Positions 28,263-38,700 of a stretch of DNA of 64,000 nucleotides are shown in pieces (positions within the stretch are counted from its first letter, which is position 1; every line of letters begins with the position of its first letter). The DNA comes from Gimesia sp. (GTDB lineage Bacteria; Planctomycetota; Planctomycetia; Planctomycetales; Planctomycetaceae). Below the pieces are notes generated by a model that was given only the letters and a program-made list of their open reading frames with translations, was not told the DNA's origin and did no database searches. A program made the position numbers and the translations under genes. The DNA is taken from positions 1 through 64,000 of the forward strand of contig NZ_JAVJSQ010000021.1 of assembly GCF_040219335.1 (NCBI RefSeq), read 5' to 3'.

Positions 28263-28775
28263 ATGAATTCACAACATGACACTGAGGATGAGCAGGCCTG
28301 GGTTACCTCACATCAACCTGACTTGTCAGACATGGGATTTGAGCTGGTGACTCCAGATCGGAATGCGGGGCTTCTCAAGCAACTTGAGCTCGAACTGTCG
28401 CCCGGGCATCCGATTTACGGGATCAGTGCCAATGTGCTGGGGGCTTTCAGTGGGACTGATGATATCTTGCTCAAGCTGGACTCTGAAGTTGAAGGGGCGA
28501 GGTATGCCCTGGTGCATCTGACCTGGGGAGGCACGCAAACGCCACCCTGGCCCTCGACGCAATTGATCTCTGATCTCGATGAATGGTTGGAATCGGTCAT
28601 GCCGTCTCCCGAACAAATGGCGGAAATCAACAAATTCAACGAAGCGCGGAGGCGGCGTGAACAGAGACGCCATCAACTCAGCCAGCTGGGATTTTATCTG
28701 TTTATTGTCTTAGTGATTGTCACACTATTCCTCGCGTTCATGACTCAGGTTAAGCCTGAATGGTTTGGACTGTAA
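28263..28775 (+). CDS. Hypothetical protein with C-terminal membrane anchor
   Basis: A 170-residue protein with an acidic soluble N-terminal region and a single hydrophobic helix near the C-terminus (residues ~142-163, GFYLFIVLVIVTLFLAFMT), i.e. a tail-anchored arrangement with a basic stretch (EARRRREQRRHQ) just before the helix. GAGG lies upstream of the ATG. The segment WGGTQTPPWPSTQLISDLDEWL resembles small immunity/SMI1-like proteins only loosely. Divergent from the DUF1592 gene and convergent with the CHAT cluster; no functional link seen. Confidence 0.65.
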   Translation: MNSQHDTEDEQAWVTSHQPDLSDMGFELVTPDRNAGLLKQLELELSPGHPIYGISANVLGAFSGTDDILLKLDSEVEGARYALVHLTWGGTQTPPWPSTQLISDLDEWLESVMPSPEQMAEINKFNEARRRREQRRHQLSQLGFYLFIVLVIVTLFLAFMTQVKPEWFGL

Positions 28776-28857
28776 CGTGGAAAAGTTGATTTCTGATCGC
28801 GACGAGATTTCGCGTGCTGATGAATTCCATCCGACGCTTCCTGGTGAGCCAGGTCTG

Positions 28858-31800
28858 TCAGTCGCTGCCAGTCAGGGTAAAAGCCGCCCAGAAGAAGGGG
28901 TGGGCGGCTCCGTTACGTTTCTGACGTGAGTCAATCCGGTTGAGTTGCGCCTGCCGTAATGCTTCTGATTTGGTTTTTCCGGCAGCGAGATGTTCAAAGA
29001 AGTCCTTCATTAAAAAGGCGGTCTGGCGATCTTCGATTTTCCAGAGGTTGGCCACAACACTGTTGACGCCGGCAAGCTGAAATGACTGCCGGAGCCCTGC
29101 AACGCCTTCTCCGTTATTGATCTCACCCAGGGCCGTATCGCAGGCACTCATCACCACCAGGTCGGTGTGTTCCAGGTCCGTTTCCAGAATTTCCGCTCCC
29201 GTCAACACCCCTGCCGAACCTGACCTGGATTGATTGAATCCTGCGAAGAGCAGACCTGACCTCAGCAGCGGGTTATTCATTTCTGAGCGAGAGTCGGAAT
29301 CGAATGTGAACTCACTGGCGGTGACATCATTGTCGCTGGGCAGGAAGATTCCATGTGTGGTCAGCACCATGATTTCAGGTGAAGATGCTGCTTTAACCGA
29401 TTGTTCTGTCGCCTGCTTTCCGGTCAGCACAACAGGCGGACGTCCACAAAGTTGCTCAATGGCAGGTGTGATACTGGCGGCTTCTGCAGCAGCGAACTTC
29501 AGACGCGGCACAGGACTGAATTTATTGAAAATTGCGGATCCTCGTGTTTCGATCGCTGGGGGAGCAGGGGACTGGTCAGCGACTGAGATGTTGGTTTCGA
29601 AATCCGGATCCGCAACAATCAGCGGTGCATTAGCAGAGGCACTTTCGTCTGATGGAAGCAGATCCCGTCCACTGACAACCAGGCGGAGCTGATGTGCTTT
29701 GATTAACGGTTCTCCTTTTAAGGGAAGTGCTGCCCAGGGGACGAGCCAGAGGGAGGCATCGGGGCTGATGATGATATTTCGGGACTGTTTCACACTGTCC
29801 GGCAGAGGGGACCAGAGCTTCTGACTGAGCTGCTGGAGCGCAGCGTTACAGGCTTCTTTCGCTTTTGCTTCCCCCTGCGATACGATTAGAGTAACGCTGC
29901 TTTGCAGTTCTTGTGAAGCGGCGTTGATCTGGGCGTCAATGGGGCCCGCTGGGCCGATGTCGATGATTTGCACCGGTTCCTCCCCGGCCGAGGTGGTCCA
30001 GGCTACATAGCGGGATTCTTTGCTCTGATCATCGCTGAGCTCTGCGGGGATCTGCAGTCGGATGAAGTCAATCAAGACCGTCTCCGGTTTTAAGGTCTCT
30101 TGTACGGACTGATGTGTTACCCAGGCCTGCCCAGACAGCGCCTGATCCTCTTTCAAATTCAATTCGGATTTGAGACGTGTAATACGATCATTGATTTCTG
30201 TATTCCGGGGAACCTGGCTGCCGGCAGCAGCTGCGGCCTGAATTCCTGTAATCGCTGCATCAAGCTTCTCCAGGCGTCCTGTCTGGGCTGCGATTCGGTG
30301 CAGGCGATGTTGTAACGCCAGCGCTTCATGCGAGGTTGCTTTTCCGTTGATCATCCACTCTGCAGATTGTTTTATGGATGGAGCCCCTGTCTGTTGCTGC
30401 CAGGCCATGGCCAGGGACTGGTGCAGAGAGGGGCGGTCCTTCCGATTCAAGTAACTTAACTGATGCGTATCACTCAGGAATGGCAGCTGATCCCTGATAT
30501 GGCGGCGCGATAATCGGCGTGCCTTGTCGCTGGATTCCAATGCCGCATCAACCTGACCGGACACATATTGATATTGCGCCAAATCGGAAAATGCCTGGAC
30601 GGTCAGGGGATGTGCGCCCAGGTCCTGGCTGGCGATTTCACTGACTTCCTGCGCCAGGGACAATGCTTGTGCCAGTTCGTTTCGTTGCTGGTGGATCCGT
30701 GCTATCAGTAAGCGTAATTGTGAGACCTGCTGGTGTCTGAGTCCCTGAATGGGCATCCGTTTCTTCAATGCCTGTTCGCAGTTTTCGAGGGCAGCATCAA
30801 GTTGCCCCTGTTTCAGGTAAACGCGGGCAATGGTGCTGAGTGTGACAGCGGTATGTAGTTTACGGTTGTGTTGTCCGAAACCTTTTAATGCGCGTTGCAG
30901 ATGAGGCAGCGCTTGTGTCAGCTTGTCTCGGTGAAGCAGGTCTTCGCCTAAGCGGCGGTAGGCATCTGCTGCTCCCATGGAAAACTTCTGCGGACTGTTC
31001 TGATAGAGCTTCACACTCCGTTCGAGATAATCGGAGGCGCTGGGATCGCCAATCGCGCCCAGTCCAAATCCGAGTGCACTGTAATAGGACGCGACCGTAA
31101 GGGAATCGGTTCCGCCCGCTGCTTCGGCGATCTCGACGCCTTTGCGAAAGTGAGCCAGCGCACTGGCGTGATCTCCCGCTTGAGAACAGAGGTAACCAAG
31201 CTGGGAATGTGTGAGAGCGGTTTGCAGATTGTCTGCAGGGAGTTGTGCGGCACGAATTGCCAGTGCCCGTTCCAGCAAAGTTCTGCCCCGGGTTGGTTCT
31301 CCTAACAGAAATTGATTCCAGCCGGCTTCATGCAATAAAGTGGCTGTGTTGAGATGATCGGTTCCATAATGCTGTTCATACAGAGGCAGGGCCTGCTCCC
31401 ACTCAGCAGCAGCTTCCCGTCGCTTGTCCTGTGAGAGCAGGACCTGTCCCAGTAGATTATGTGTCAAACCCCGGGCCTGGCCACTCATCTGATCGGCTGG
31501 TAATTCCAGAATCTTTCGATACAGGCGCGCCGACTCAGCGGAGCGATTGAGACGTTGTGCGATTGCTGCCTGGTCTGACATGACCAGAAAGGCCGTTTCG
31601 GTATTTGTCAACTGATTCTCCTCAACCAGTTTCCACGTTTTCGCAGCATACTTTTGTGCCAGGGGATTCTTGCCTGCCCCGATCAGAGAAGTCACGATTT
31701 CACGATGTTTCCTGATATTTTCGGCAGGGGCAGTCTGGTAAATCTTGTCGTAAAGATCAAACAGTCGCTGATAGTTGTTTAAGGCATAGTCTTGATCGAT

Positions 31801-32460
31801 ATCGAGAGCGAAGCGGGCTGCCAGATGATAGGCGCCCGCCAGGGCAGGGCTGTTGGGAGCGAAGAGGGCTTCCTGGGTGGCGACTGCTGCATCAATCTGC
31901 TTACGCCCTTCTGCTGGCTGTCCCGTCATGGCCGTCAGCCAGCCGACCGCGATGAGTTCATTGAGCGTCTGTGGATGTTCGTCGCCGTAGAGTCGGCGAT
32001 GTTCCTCAACGGACTCTCGGGCGGCTTTGAGAGCTGACTGATACTGTTTCTTACTGGCCAGCTTTCTCACCTGGGTGGCTGCAGCGTCGGCCTGTCGTTT
32101 CCATTGTTTTGCCTGTTGGGGATCCAGTTGACGCACCTGCAAATGAGTTCCCTTTGTCCAGCCCCGCTTCGAGGAACCAGGAATTTTGATCAGCAGCCAG
32201 CCTTGATTTTCCTGGAAGCCCCAGACGGTGCTACCCTGTTGCAGACGGGTAACGACCTGTTTGCCTTCGTAGACATCCGCGGCACCATCGATCACCACAT
32301 ATTGTTGAACGGTCGGCTTTTTCTCCTGAGCCAGCAGTGAAACGGGCAAAGCCAGCAGGAGTGCCTGGCAGAGAATTCCCAGAAGTAACGTGTTGTGGGA
32401 GAGAGTTGTCATCGCTTCGATCTTTTCTTTAAGGAGATCTATCGGGCTGATGAGTTTCAT
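28858..32460 (-). CDS. Secreted SH3-TPR-CHAT protease
   Basis: A 1200-residue exported protein. An N-terminal signal segment (best from Met17, position 32412, an alternative start) is followed by a bacterial SH3-like domain (~48-112, YVVIDGAADVYEGKQVV and QENQGWLLIKI), many TPR repeats (~120-720) and a C-terminal CHAT caspase-like domain (~770-1195). The CHAT core has ISPDASLWLVPWAALPL, catalytic H1036 in VLTTHGIF and C1107 in VVMSACDTALG, and the terminal block RNGAAHPFFWAAFTLTG. CHAT is a clan CD cysteine protease fold. It is the last gene of the leftward cluster; a signal peptide implies action outside the cytoplasm. Confidence 0.85.
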   Translation of the reverse strand: MKLISPIDLLKEKIEAMTTLSHNTLLLGILCQALLLALPVSLLAQEKKPTVQQYVVIDGAADVYEGKQVVTRLQQGSTVWGFQENQGWLLIKIPGSSKRGWTKGTHLQVRQLDPQQAKQWKRQADAAATQVRKLASKKQYQSALKAARESVEEHRRLYGDEHPQTLNELIAVGWLTAMTGQPAEGRKQIDAAVATQEALFAPNSPALAGAYHLAARFALDIDQDYALNNYQRLFDLYDKIYQTAPAENIRKHREIVTSLIGAGKNPLAQKYAAKTWKLVEENQLTNTETAFLVMSDQAAIAQRLNRSAESARLYRKILELPADQMSGQARGLTHNLLGQVLLSQDKRREAAAEWEQALPLYEQHYGTDHLNTATLLHEAGWNQFLLGEPTRGRTLLERALAIRAAQLPADNLQTALTHSQLGYLCSQAGDHASALAHFRKGVEIAEAAGGTDSLTVASYYSALGFGLGAIGDPSASDYLERSVKLYQNSPQKFSMGAADAYRRLGEDLLHRDKLTQALPHLQRALKGFGQHNRKLHTAVTLSTIARVYLKQGQLDAALENCEQALKKRMPIQGLRHQQVSQLRLLIARIHQQRNELAQALSLAQEVSEIASQDLGAHPLTVQAFSDLAQYQYVSGQVDAALESSDKARRLSRRHIRDQLPFLSDTHQLSYLNRKDRPSLHQSLAMAWQQQTGAPSIKQSAEWMINGKATSHEALALQHRLHRIAAQTGRLEKLDAAITGIQAAAAAGSQVPRNTEINDRITRLKSELNLKEDQALSGQAWVTHQSVQETLKPETVLIDFIRLQIPAELSDDQSKESRYVAWTTSAGEEPVQIIDIGPAGPIDAQINAASQELQSSVTLIVSQGEAKAKEACNAALQQLSQKLWSPLPDSVKQSRNIIISPDASLWLVPWAALPLKGEPLIKAHQLRLVVSGRDLLPSDESASANAPLIVADPDFETNISVADQSPAPPAIETRGSAIFNKFSPVPRLKFAAAEAASITPAIEQLCGRPPVVLTGKQATEQSVKAASSPEIMVLTTHGIFLPSDNDVTASEFTFDSDSRSEMNNPLLRSGLLFAGFNQSRSGSAGVLTGAEILETDLEHTDLVVMSACDTALGEINNGEGVAGLRQSFQLAGVNSVVANLWKIEDRQTAFLMKDFFEHLAAGKTKSEALRQAQLNRIDSRQKRNGAAHPFFWAAFTLTGSD

Positions 32461-32512
32461 TAGAAACCTATGCAGTTGAGACCTGTTTAAGTGAGCGGCT
32501 GATTTTTATCTC

Positions 32513-34033
32513 TTATTCTGCTGGTGGCTCGTCTCGGGGCGTTGCGTTTAACGCGGCGAGATTCTGCTGAGCCTGAATGGTTGCCCGATGATCGGCCCCC
32601 AGTGCTTTCTGGTTAATTTTCAGCGATTGAGAGAGCAGTGGTTCTGCCTCTGATTTCATTCCCTGCATCCGATACAGGTTTCCCAGTCTTCCGAGTGCGA
32701 CAGCGGTAGCAGGATGTTCTGCGCCCCTGGTTTTTTGCGTGATTTCCAGAGCTTCCTTGAAGTAAGGCAGTGCCTGGGAATACTCTTGCCTGGCAAAGTA
32801 ATAGTTTCCCAGACTGTTGAGCGAATAGAGCAGGTCGGGATGCTGTTCATCCAGAGCATCGCGGCGGATTTCGAGGTTTTTTAACATGAGTTGCTCAGCC
32901 TGGGCGTATTTGTCCAAATGATCATAGATCATGACCAGGTTATCGCGCAGGATTGTAGTTTGCAGATGATTTTCTCCAGTCTCGCTGGAAACGAGTTCCA
33001 GGCACTTAAGGAAGATCGGTTCTGCTTTCGCATATTTTTCCTGCATCACGTAAATTCGTCCCCGCTCATGTAAGGCATTGACCGTCTCGGGATGCGTTTC
33101 TCCCAGGGATTTTTTTCGGATCGCATGACACTGTTGCATATGTTGTTCTGCCTGGGGATAAGCCTGCATCTGCAGATAGAGTTTCGCCATTTTGTTATGC
33201 ACAACTGACGTTCGGTAATGATCTTTCCCGTAGTTCTGAGTCATCACAGACAGGATCTGCCGATAAAGCGTTTCTGCCTGTTTATATTTTTCCATCGCTT
33301 CGTAGAGGGACCCCAGATTAATCATCGCGGAGACGGTTCCCTGGTGCTTTGGCCCCAGTTGGGTGCGGGCCAGGTTGAGGCTTTCCTTGAGCAGTGGCTC
33401 AGCCTTGGAATAGCGTTTCAAAGTTACGTATAGCGATCCCAGGTTATTCAGTGAAGCCGCTGTTTCAGGATGAGCATTTCCGAAGACCTGGCGACGAATC
33501 TCCAGGCATTCTTCCGTGTAAGAAGTGGCTTTTTCCAGGTCCTGCAGTTCGTGGTAGGCGACTGCGGGAAAGGACATGACGGATGAGGTATCTGGATGAT
33601 ATTTTCCGTGGACCGCTTTTACCTGTTCCAGAGCCTGTAGTCCGAGTTGCACAGCCTGTTTGCGATCCCCGCTGGAATACAGCTTCATGGCTGCGGAGTA
33701 TGTCTCTTGCGCTGACTTGATTTTCTGCATTTGCTCTGTGGTTAACTGAATCGGGCTGGCCTGCTCGCGGGAGATCCAGCCGTGCTGCTGGGATTTTGGA
33801 TCCTTGACCTCATACCAGTTTTCAGTCGCCGCAAACGCCCAGAACCGGTTTCCCTGTTTGACTGTTCTTAAAACTTTCGCATCCTGACTGCGATCGACTT
33901 TGATTTCTGCCTCGGGAGTGTCGACGATCAGCATCGGCCCTTCCGCAGACAGTGCAGGGCGAGTCAGCACAACACACAAAAGTCCGATCAAATAACCTGT
34001 ATGAATCAGTCTGGTTGTTTTCGTGGCTTGCAT
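32513..34033 (-). CDS. Secreted SH3-TPR protein
   Basis: A 506-residue protein with a signal peptide (MQATKTTRLIHTGYLIGLLC, ending near SAEG), an SH3-like domain (~30-95, KVDRSQDAKVLRTVKQGNRFWAF, ENWYEVKD) and eight or nine kinesin-light-chain-type TPRs (~105-490) with the repeated theme HPETAASLNNLGSLY and YAKAEPIFLKCLEL. There is no CHAT domain, so it may be a scaffold or substrate-binding partner of the neighbouring proteases, whose SH3 and TPR parts it resembles. Start 34033 has GAGG 5 nt upstream; the frame extends to 34102 without a ribosome site. Confidence 0.8.
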   Translation of the reverse strand: MQATKTTRLIHTGYLIGLLCVVLTRPALSAEGPMLIVDTPEAEIKVDRSQDAKVLRTVKQGNRFWAFAATENWYEVKDPKSQQHGWISREQASPIQLTTEQMQKIKSAQETYSAAMKLYSSGDRKQAVQLGLQALEQVKAVHGKYHPDTSSVMSFPAVAYHELQDLEKATSYTEECLEIRRQVFGNAHPETAASLNNLGSLYVTLKRYSKAEPLLKESLNLARTQLGPKHQGTVSAMINLGSLYEAMEKYKQAETLYRQILSVMTQNYGKDHYRTSVVHNKMAKLYLQMQAYPQAEQHMQQCHAIRKKSLGETHPETVNALHERGRIYVMQEKYAKAEPIFLKCLELVSSETGENHLQTTILRDNLVMIYDHLDKYAQAEQLMLKNLEIRRDALDEQHPDLLYSLNSLGNYYFARQEYSQALPYFKEALEITQKTRGAEHPATAVALGRLGNLYRMQGMKSEAEPLLSQSLKINQKALGADHRATIQAQQNLAALNATPRDEPPAE

Positions 34034-34102
34034 GATAACCTCGCATTCTGAGAGTGTGTTTTCAGGAGACGAACTCGGTGAGATGACTCCGCAGCATCTC
34101 AA

Positions 34103-35482
34103 TCAGGGGCGATAATAGGTGATCGTGACCGACATGATGGGCGTGGGATCAGCCTGGAACTTCACTGTTTTGACTTTGTTATCCGTTTGTGCGCCCTGCA
34201 CGATCAACCCACCGCGGGTTTCCGGTTGTTTTTTTCCGGCCAGGCGAATTTGAGACTTCAAGGCTCCCAGATTTGCAGGTTGCTCTTCAGGCTGAACTCC
34301 TCGCAGCATGGCAACCAGGTCCTGTTCATCTTCATTTAAAATCGTGGGTTGGGGTTTGGCTTGCTGGAGTTCCTGAAAGACGGTCATCTGGATCTGGCCG
34401 GTGTGCCGTCCGTAGTCCATGGCACGTCTGGCCGATTCTGCTTCCGAAAGAACCTGAAACTGCTCAGCGGTGTTGTCATCTTCCATCTGATACCCCTTGA
34501 CCACGGTCCGTGTGTGATCGGGGGAGAGAATCCATTTGTTGCAGTCGAGGTCCCGCTTGACCTGACGGTACAATGTATTTTCGCCGTTGACTTTGAGCAC
34601 GATCCCCAGACGCCCTTTGGCTGAGCTGTTACGAATCAGTGCCATTTCGACTTTCTGGCCCTCTTCCGGTTCAGCAACAAACGCCTGGCCGTCTTTCATT
34701 GTGACGGGCACCTTCCGGCCGTCATAAAAGATTTCAAGTTTTACCGGAGCAGCGGCGTCCATTAGCGGGAAAGTGTCCTGCTGCTTTTTCACGCGGGCTG
34801 CTGTGCTCAGGATCTGCTGTTGTTTCTGTTTCTGCTGGTCGTTGAAGGATAGCTGTGTCGAACCGCCGTCAAAGGCGCCTCGCAGGAAGAAGCTTTCTCC
34901 GATACCTCCGATTGACTCGGCGTCCAGGTCGACATCAAAGACTTCGCAGGCCCGCTCTAATTTGCCGTTTGCTTTAACAAAACAGAGAATGCCGACCGAA
35001 GCACGCTGATTATCATCATGGACCAAAACGATGCCTGTCAGAAAAGCATCGGCTGCCTTTTTTTCTTTGCCCCATGCCAGTTTGAATTCAGGGCCAAAAA
35101 ATACCTGGCGCCCTGCTTCCGTTAAATGATCAGCGTCTTTGAGTTCAGCGGCTTGTGCGCTCGCATCTTTGATGATATTGAGCTGGCGAGCTTCATCAAA
35201 TGGATTTGCCAGGATCAATCCGACTTCCAGGCGGTCTGCCAGCAACGAATTCAGGGCACCCGCACTGGCGGTGATTTTCTCACCCGGTTTTTTGACACGG
35301 AACTTTAAAACTCCGACGGTTTTGAGTTGGCGCTGATTGAGATAGTCGATGACCTGGGGGATCTGTTTCTGGAGTCCCTGTTGAATGGTCTGGGCCTGGC
35401 TCATCCCCGGCACGACCATGATTGTTATCGACGCGATCAGGAGTGTGAATGTCATTTTCATGATGCGGACCTGGTTATTCAT
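34103..35482 (-). CDS. Secreted protein of unknown function in CHAT cluster (LpoB/CsgG-like N-terminus?)
   Basis: A 459-residue protein with a signal peptide (residues 8-31, ending MSQAQ). Residues ~33-190 (QLKTVGVLKFRVKKPGEK, SLLADRLEVGLILANPFDEA, DAFLTGIVLVHDD) have the alternating pattern of LpoB/CsgG/TolB-N-type domains, a tentative match by eye. Residues ~235-330 (APVKLEIFYDGRKVPV, EEGQKVEMALIRNSSAKGRLGIVLKVNG) look like the DUF4384-type beta domain often found with caspase-like peptidases. An ECF-type promoter lies 61 nt upstream. It is the first gene of the second transcription unit of the cluster. Confidence 0.6.
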   Translation of the reverse strand: MNNQVRIMKMTFTLLIASITIMVVPGMSQAQTIQQGLQKQIPQVIDYLNQRQLKTVGVLKFRVKKPGEKITASAGALNSLLADRLEVGLILANPFDEARQLNIIKDASAQAAELKDADHLTEAGRQVFFGPEFKLAWGKEKKAADAFLTGIVLVHDDNQRASVGILCFVKANGKLERACEVFDVDLDAESIGGIGESFFLRGAFDGGSTQLSFNDQQKQKQQQILSTAARVKKQQDTFPLMDAAAPVKLEIFYDGRKVPVTMKDGQAFVAEPEEGQKVEMALIRNSSAKGRLGIVLKVNGENTLYRQVKRDLDCNKWILSPDHTRTVVKGYQMEDDNTAEQFQVLSEAESARRAMDYGRHTGQIQMTVFQELQQAKPQPTILNEDEQDLVAMLRGVQPEEQPANLGALKSQIRLAGKKQPETRGGLIVQGAQTDNKVKTVKFQADPTPIMSVTITYYRP

Positions 35483-35542
35483 GCTAAGTTAGTTCCCTAT
35501 GCGTTCATTGAAGAATGAGAGTGAGTCGTTCACTTTCTACAC

Positions 35543-35573
35543 TGTAAACGACTCAGAATCGTAAATCTTCCCG
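35543..35573 (-). promoter_or_regulatory. ECF-type promoter (copy 1) upstream of the unknown-function cluster gene
   Basis: Read on the minus strand this is CGGGAAGATTT, 9 variable bases, AGTCGTTTACA. The same 11+9+11 layout occurs at 42204-42234 with both 11-mers identical and the nine spacer bases unrelated, which is what a -35/-10 pair looks like. GGGAA and CGT(C)/GTCGTT fit ECF -35 and -10 elements. It is preceded by an A-rich tract and lies 61 nt before the ATG at 35482. Confidence 0.7.
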
Positions 35574-35773
35574 TCATTTCTGAATTTTTTGGAATCAGCG
35601 TCCGCAGCCCTAGGTTTGTATCTTCAAGTGGTCAGTCCTGAATTAACGTTGTGTCTGAAACTGTACGAAGACAAGGGGTTAAGGAACGGTTCAAAAGTAG
35701 GTAAAGAGTGTGCCACAATGTGAAATGTGACCTCTTTTAACTTGTTTCGTGGTTCAGATTGACTGATTCACGT

Positions 35774-38700
35774 TCAACGACTTTCGTTTTTACCTGTGTG
35801 TGTAAACGCGGCCCAGAAGAATGGATGAGCGGCTCCATTCCGATCGCGGCGGGCCTGGATGCGTTTGAGTTGCGCCTGCCGGAGTGCGGTCGATTTATTC
35901 ATTCCCTGGGCGAGATTGGAAAAGTATTCTTCCATCAACAGGGCTGTTTCCTGATCGGGGATACTCCAGAGTGATGCGACGACGGATTCTGCACCGGCCA
36001 GTTGGAAGGCCTGCCGGAGTCCTGCAACACCTTCCCCCGAACGGATTTCACCAACGCCGGTTTCGCAGGCACTGAGTACGACCAGACGCGTTCCACGCAG
36101 GTCGGTACTGATGATTTCCAGACCGGTCAATACGCCATCATCTTTCTGTTTTCTGAGTGCTTCCGGTCGGTTGTTGCACCCCGCCAGCATCAGGCCACAA
36201 CGGAGCAGGGGGTTGACATCTCCCTCTTGATTGGTCGGATAGGTCTGCACCATCCGCGACATCTGATCCAGGGCGGCTGTCCGCAGGGCTGCCAGGTCGG
36301 GATCGATGGGCTCTGTCTGTTCGGTTGTGTCTTTTTGCTCTGGCGTAGATGGCTTCGTTGAAGCGGATTCTTTTTTGCTACTACTTGGCTTCTTGAGCTT
36401 CAAGCCGGTCGCGTCCATCTGTTTCTGATAATGGTCCCGTTGCTCGGGATCGTTCAATTTATCGAAAACCTGAAAGAGGCGGTAATAGGAACCGAACATC
36501 AGTTTTTTATTATCCGGCGAGATTTTTTCCCGGATTTCAACTGCGCGTTGCAGCTCGGTGGCCGCGTCCTGATAGCGTTTGCGGCGTTCCAGAAACTGAC
36601 CGAGCAGGCTATGGGCCAGAGCAGTCCGTTCGGATTCCGCCCCATAGACTTTTATTCGCAGGGCCAGATTGTCCCGAAAACGTTTTTCTGCTTCGTCAAA
36701 CTGTTGGTTCCGTTCCAGCAGCCGGGCCATCTTCAAGTCGGCAGCAATCGTATTGATGTTTTCCAGTCCGTATTTCTCTTTGTAATATTTGATCTGATCT
36801 TCTCTGGCTTCACAGGCGAGGGCGTAGTCTGCTGATTTTTCGGCAGCGGTGATTAACAGGGAGCGGATAGTATGCACGGCTTTCTCATTGGGGCCTCGGA
36901 CCCGGGCTCCCATGCGCCAGGCCTGTTCATAAGAGTTTGTTTGCGTCTGGTAATCTTTCAGGGAACCACAGAGGCTGGCCAGGTTTTTGAAAGCGTACAT
37001 GGTTTTGGTGCTGGGGCCGTCGTTCAATAATCTGTAATCCAGCTGAAATTCATAGTAGGGGCGCGCTTCCTCATAACGTTTCAGGGCCCTCAGTATCCGG
37101 CCTGAAAGTCGGGCTGAGTTGAAGGTGGCAATGCCATTGAGGCCCTGGATTTCGTTACAGATTTCAAAGGCCCATTGGGCGGGGACCAGGGCTTTCTGAT
37201 ACTCTTTGGCCTTGTAGGATTTGTTAGCAGCATTATAAATTCTGGCTGCATGGTAGAGTGCTTTTTTCTGTTCCAGGCTGACGGCAGCTTCATCGGGCAG
37301 GAAGAATCCATGCGTGCTCAAGACGAGTACTTCGGGGCTGTGGATCGATTTGAAAGCGGCCTCCGTAGCCTGGGCTTCGGTCAACAGACGTGGGGGACGC
37401 GTGTATTTGCTGATGGGGGGCGCAATTCTCAAGGCTTCCTGGGCCGTGCCGGGCAGCAGACTGACCGGCCCCAGTTGTAAGCCGGACTCTGGCTGCTCGG
37501 TCTGACTGAGTCCGAACAGATTATAATCCGGATTGGCAAAGATGACCGGGGCCGTCACGCCTGAGCTGGAACCTTGGCGATCTGCCAGAAGTTCCCTTCC
37601 GGAGACGACAAAGCGAAATTCGAACTGTTCGACGGCGAAACGGTCTTTCTCCAAGGGGAGAGCCGCCCAGGGAACCAGCCAGAGCGAGGCGTCCGGAGAT
37701 AGAATGACCTGCTGCACGTTGGTTAAATGCGGGAGCAGAGGTTTCAGTGTCTGCTGGAACAGGGCCTGCAGTCGTTTTTGAGTCGCCGCGGTCGCCTGTG
37801 ATTCGCCGGTCTGCAGGGTTTGAGCGGCCCCTTTCTGAATGGATTGCAGCCCCGTCCGTAGAGTGGCTTCGATCTCCGAGGCAGAGCCCAGGTCAATGGT
37901 TTGGATGCGGCCCTTGCCAGTGGGGGGAATGATCCAGGCGGCGTAGCGGTGTTTTTCCGATTGAGCACCATCTGCTTCGATTGTGTAGGGAGTGATGCGC
38001 ACAAATTCCACCAGTACTGAGTCTGAGGGCAGTTGTGCCCGAATCTGTTTCAGGGTGACCCATTCGCTTCGATTGAGTTCCGCATCGGCAAGACCCAGCT
38101 GCTGGATCAGTGTCTGTTCCTGGCGATTCAGCGCATCCAGCCGAGCCTGTTTCTGCTGTTCGTTGAGATCGGATTTTAATGCGAGGGACGCCAGTTCGCG
38201 TCGAATGGCAAACAGGTTTTCCGCAACCGAGCGGGCGGCTCCTTTGAATTGTCTTAATAGACGCTCGTGGCTGGAGAGGGTTTCCTGGACCAGGGCTTTG
38301 CGGTTGAGAATCGCTTCCAGACTTTTTTCCATCAGGTACTCGTTATCACGCTGCGACCACATGATGCCCAGTGCCTGTTGGTACTGCCAGGCATCATAGC
38401 CGGTGAGAAAACGGAGCTGCTCCTTCTGGCTCAAGCCGGGCAGCACTTTGTCGGTAAAGCGTTTTGAAATGCGGCGTTGACGATCGAACGCGTCCGCAGC
38501 CTCATTCCAGTTTCCGGAATGCGCTTCCACCACCGCCAGCATGCCCAGGACCTGGGCCAGCTCGCGGTCATCCGAATTCTTTCTGTCTGCAGTCTGTCCC
38601 AGCTGCTGGTAAATCTTAAGAAGTTCCCGCAAGCTGCGCGCTGCGACTTCCCGGTTGCCATTCCTGTATTCCTGGGAGGCCAGCTGATACTGAAGCATTA

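Noticed and set aside
28840-28853. CCTGG-TGAG-CCAGG hairpin as terminator of the CHAT operon
   Set aside because: The stem is only 5 bp and no T-run follows on the minus strand.
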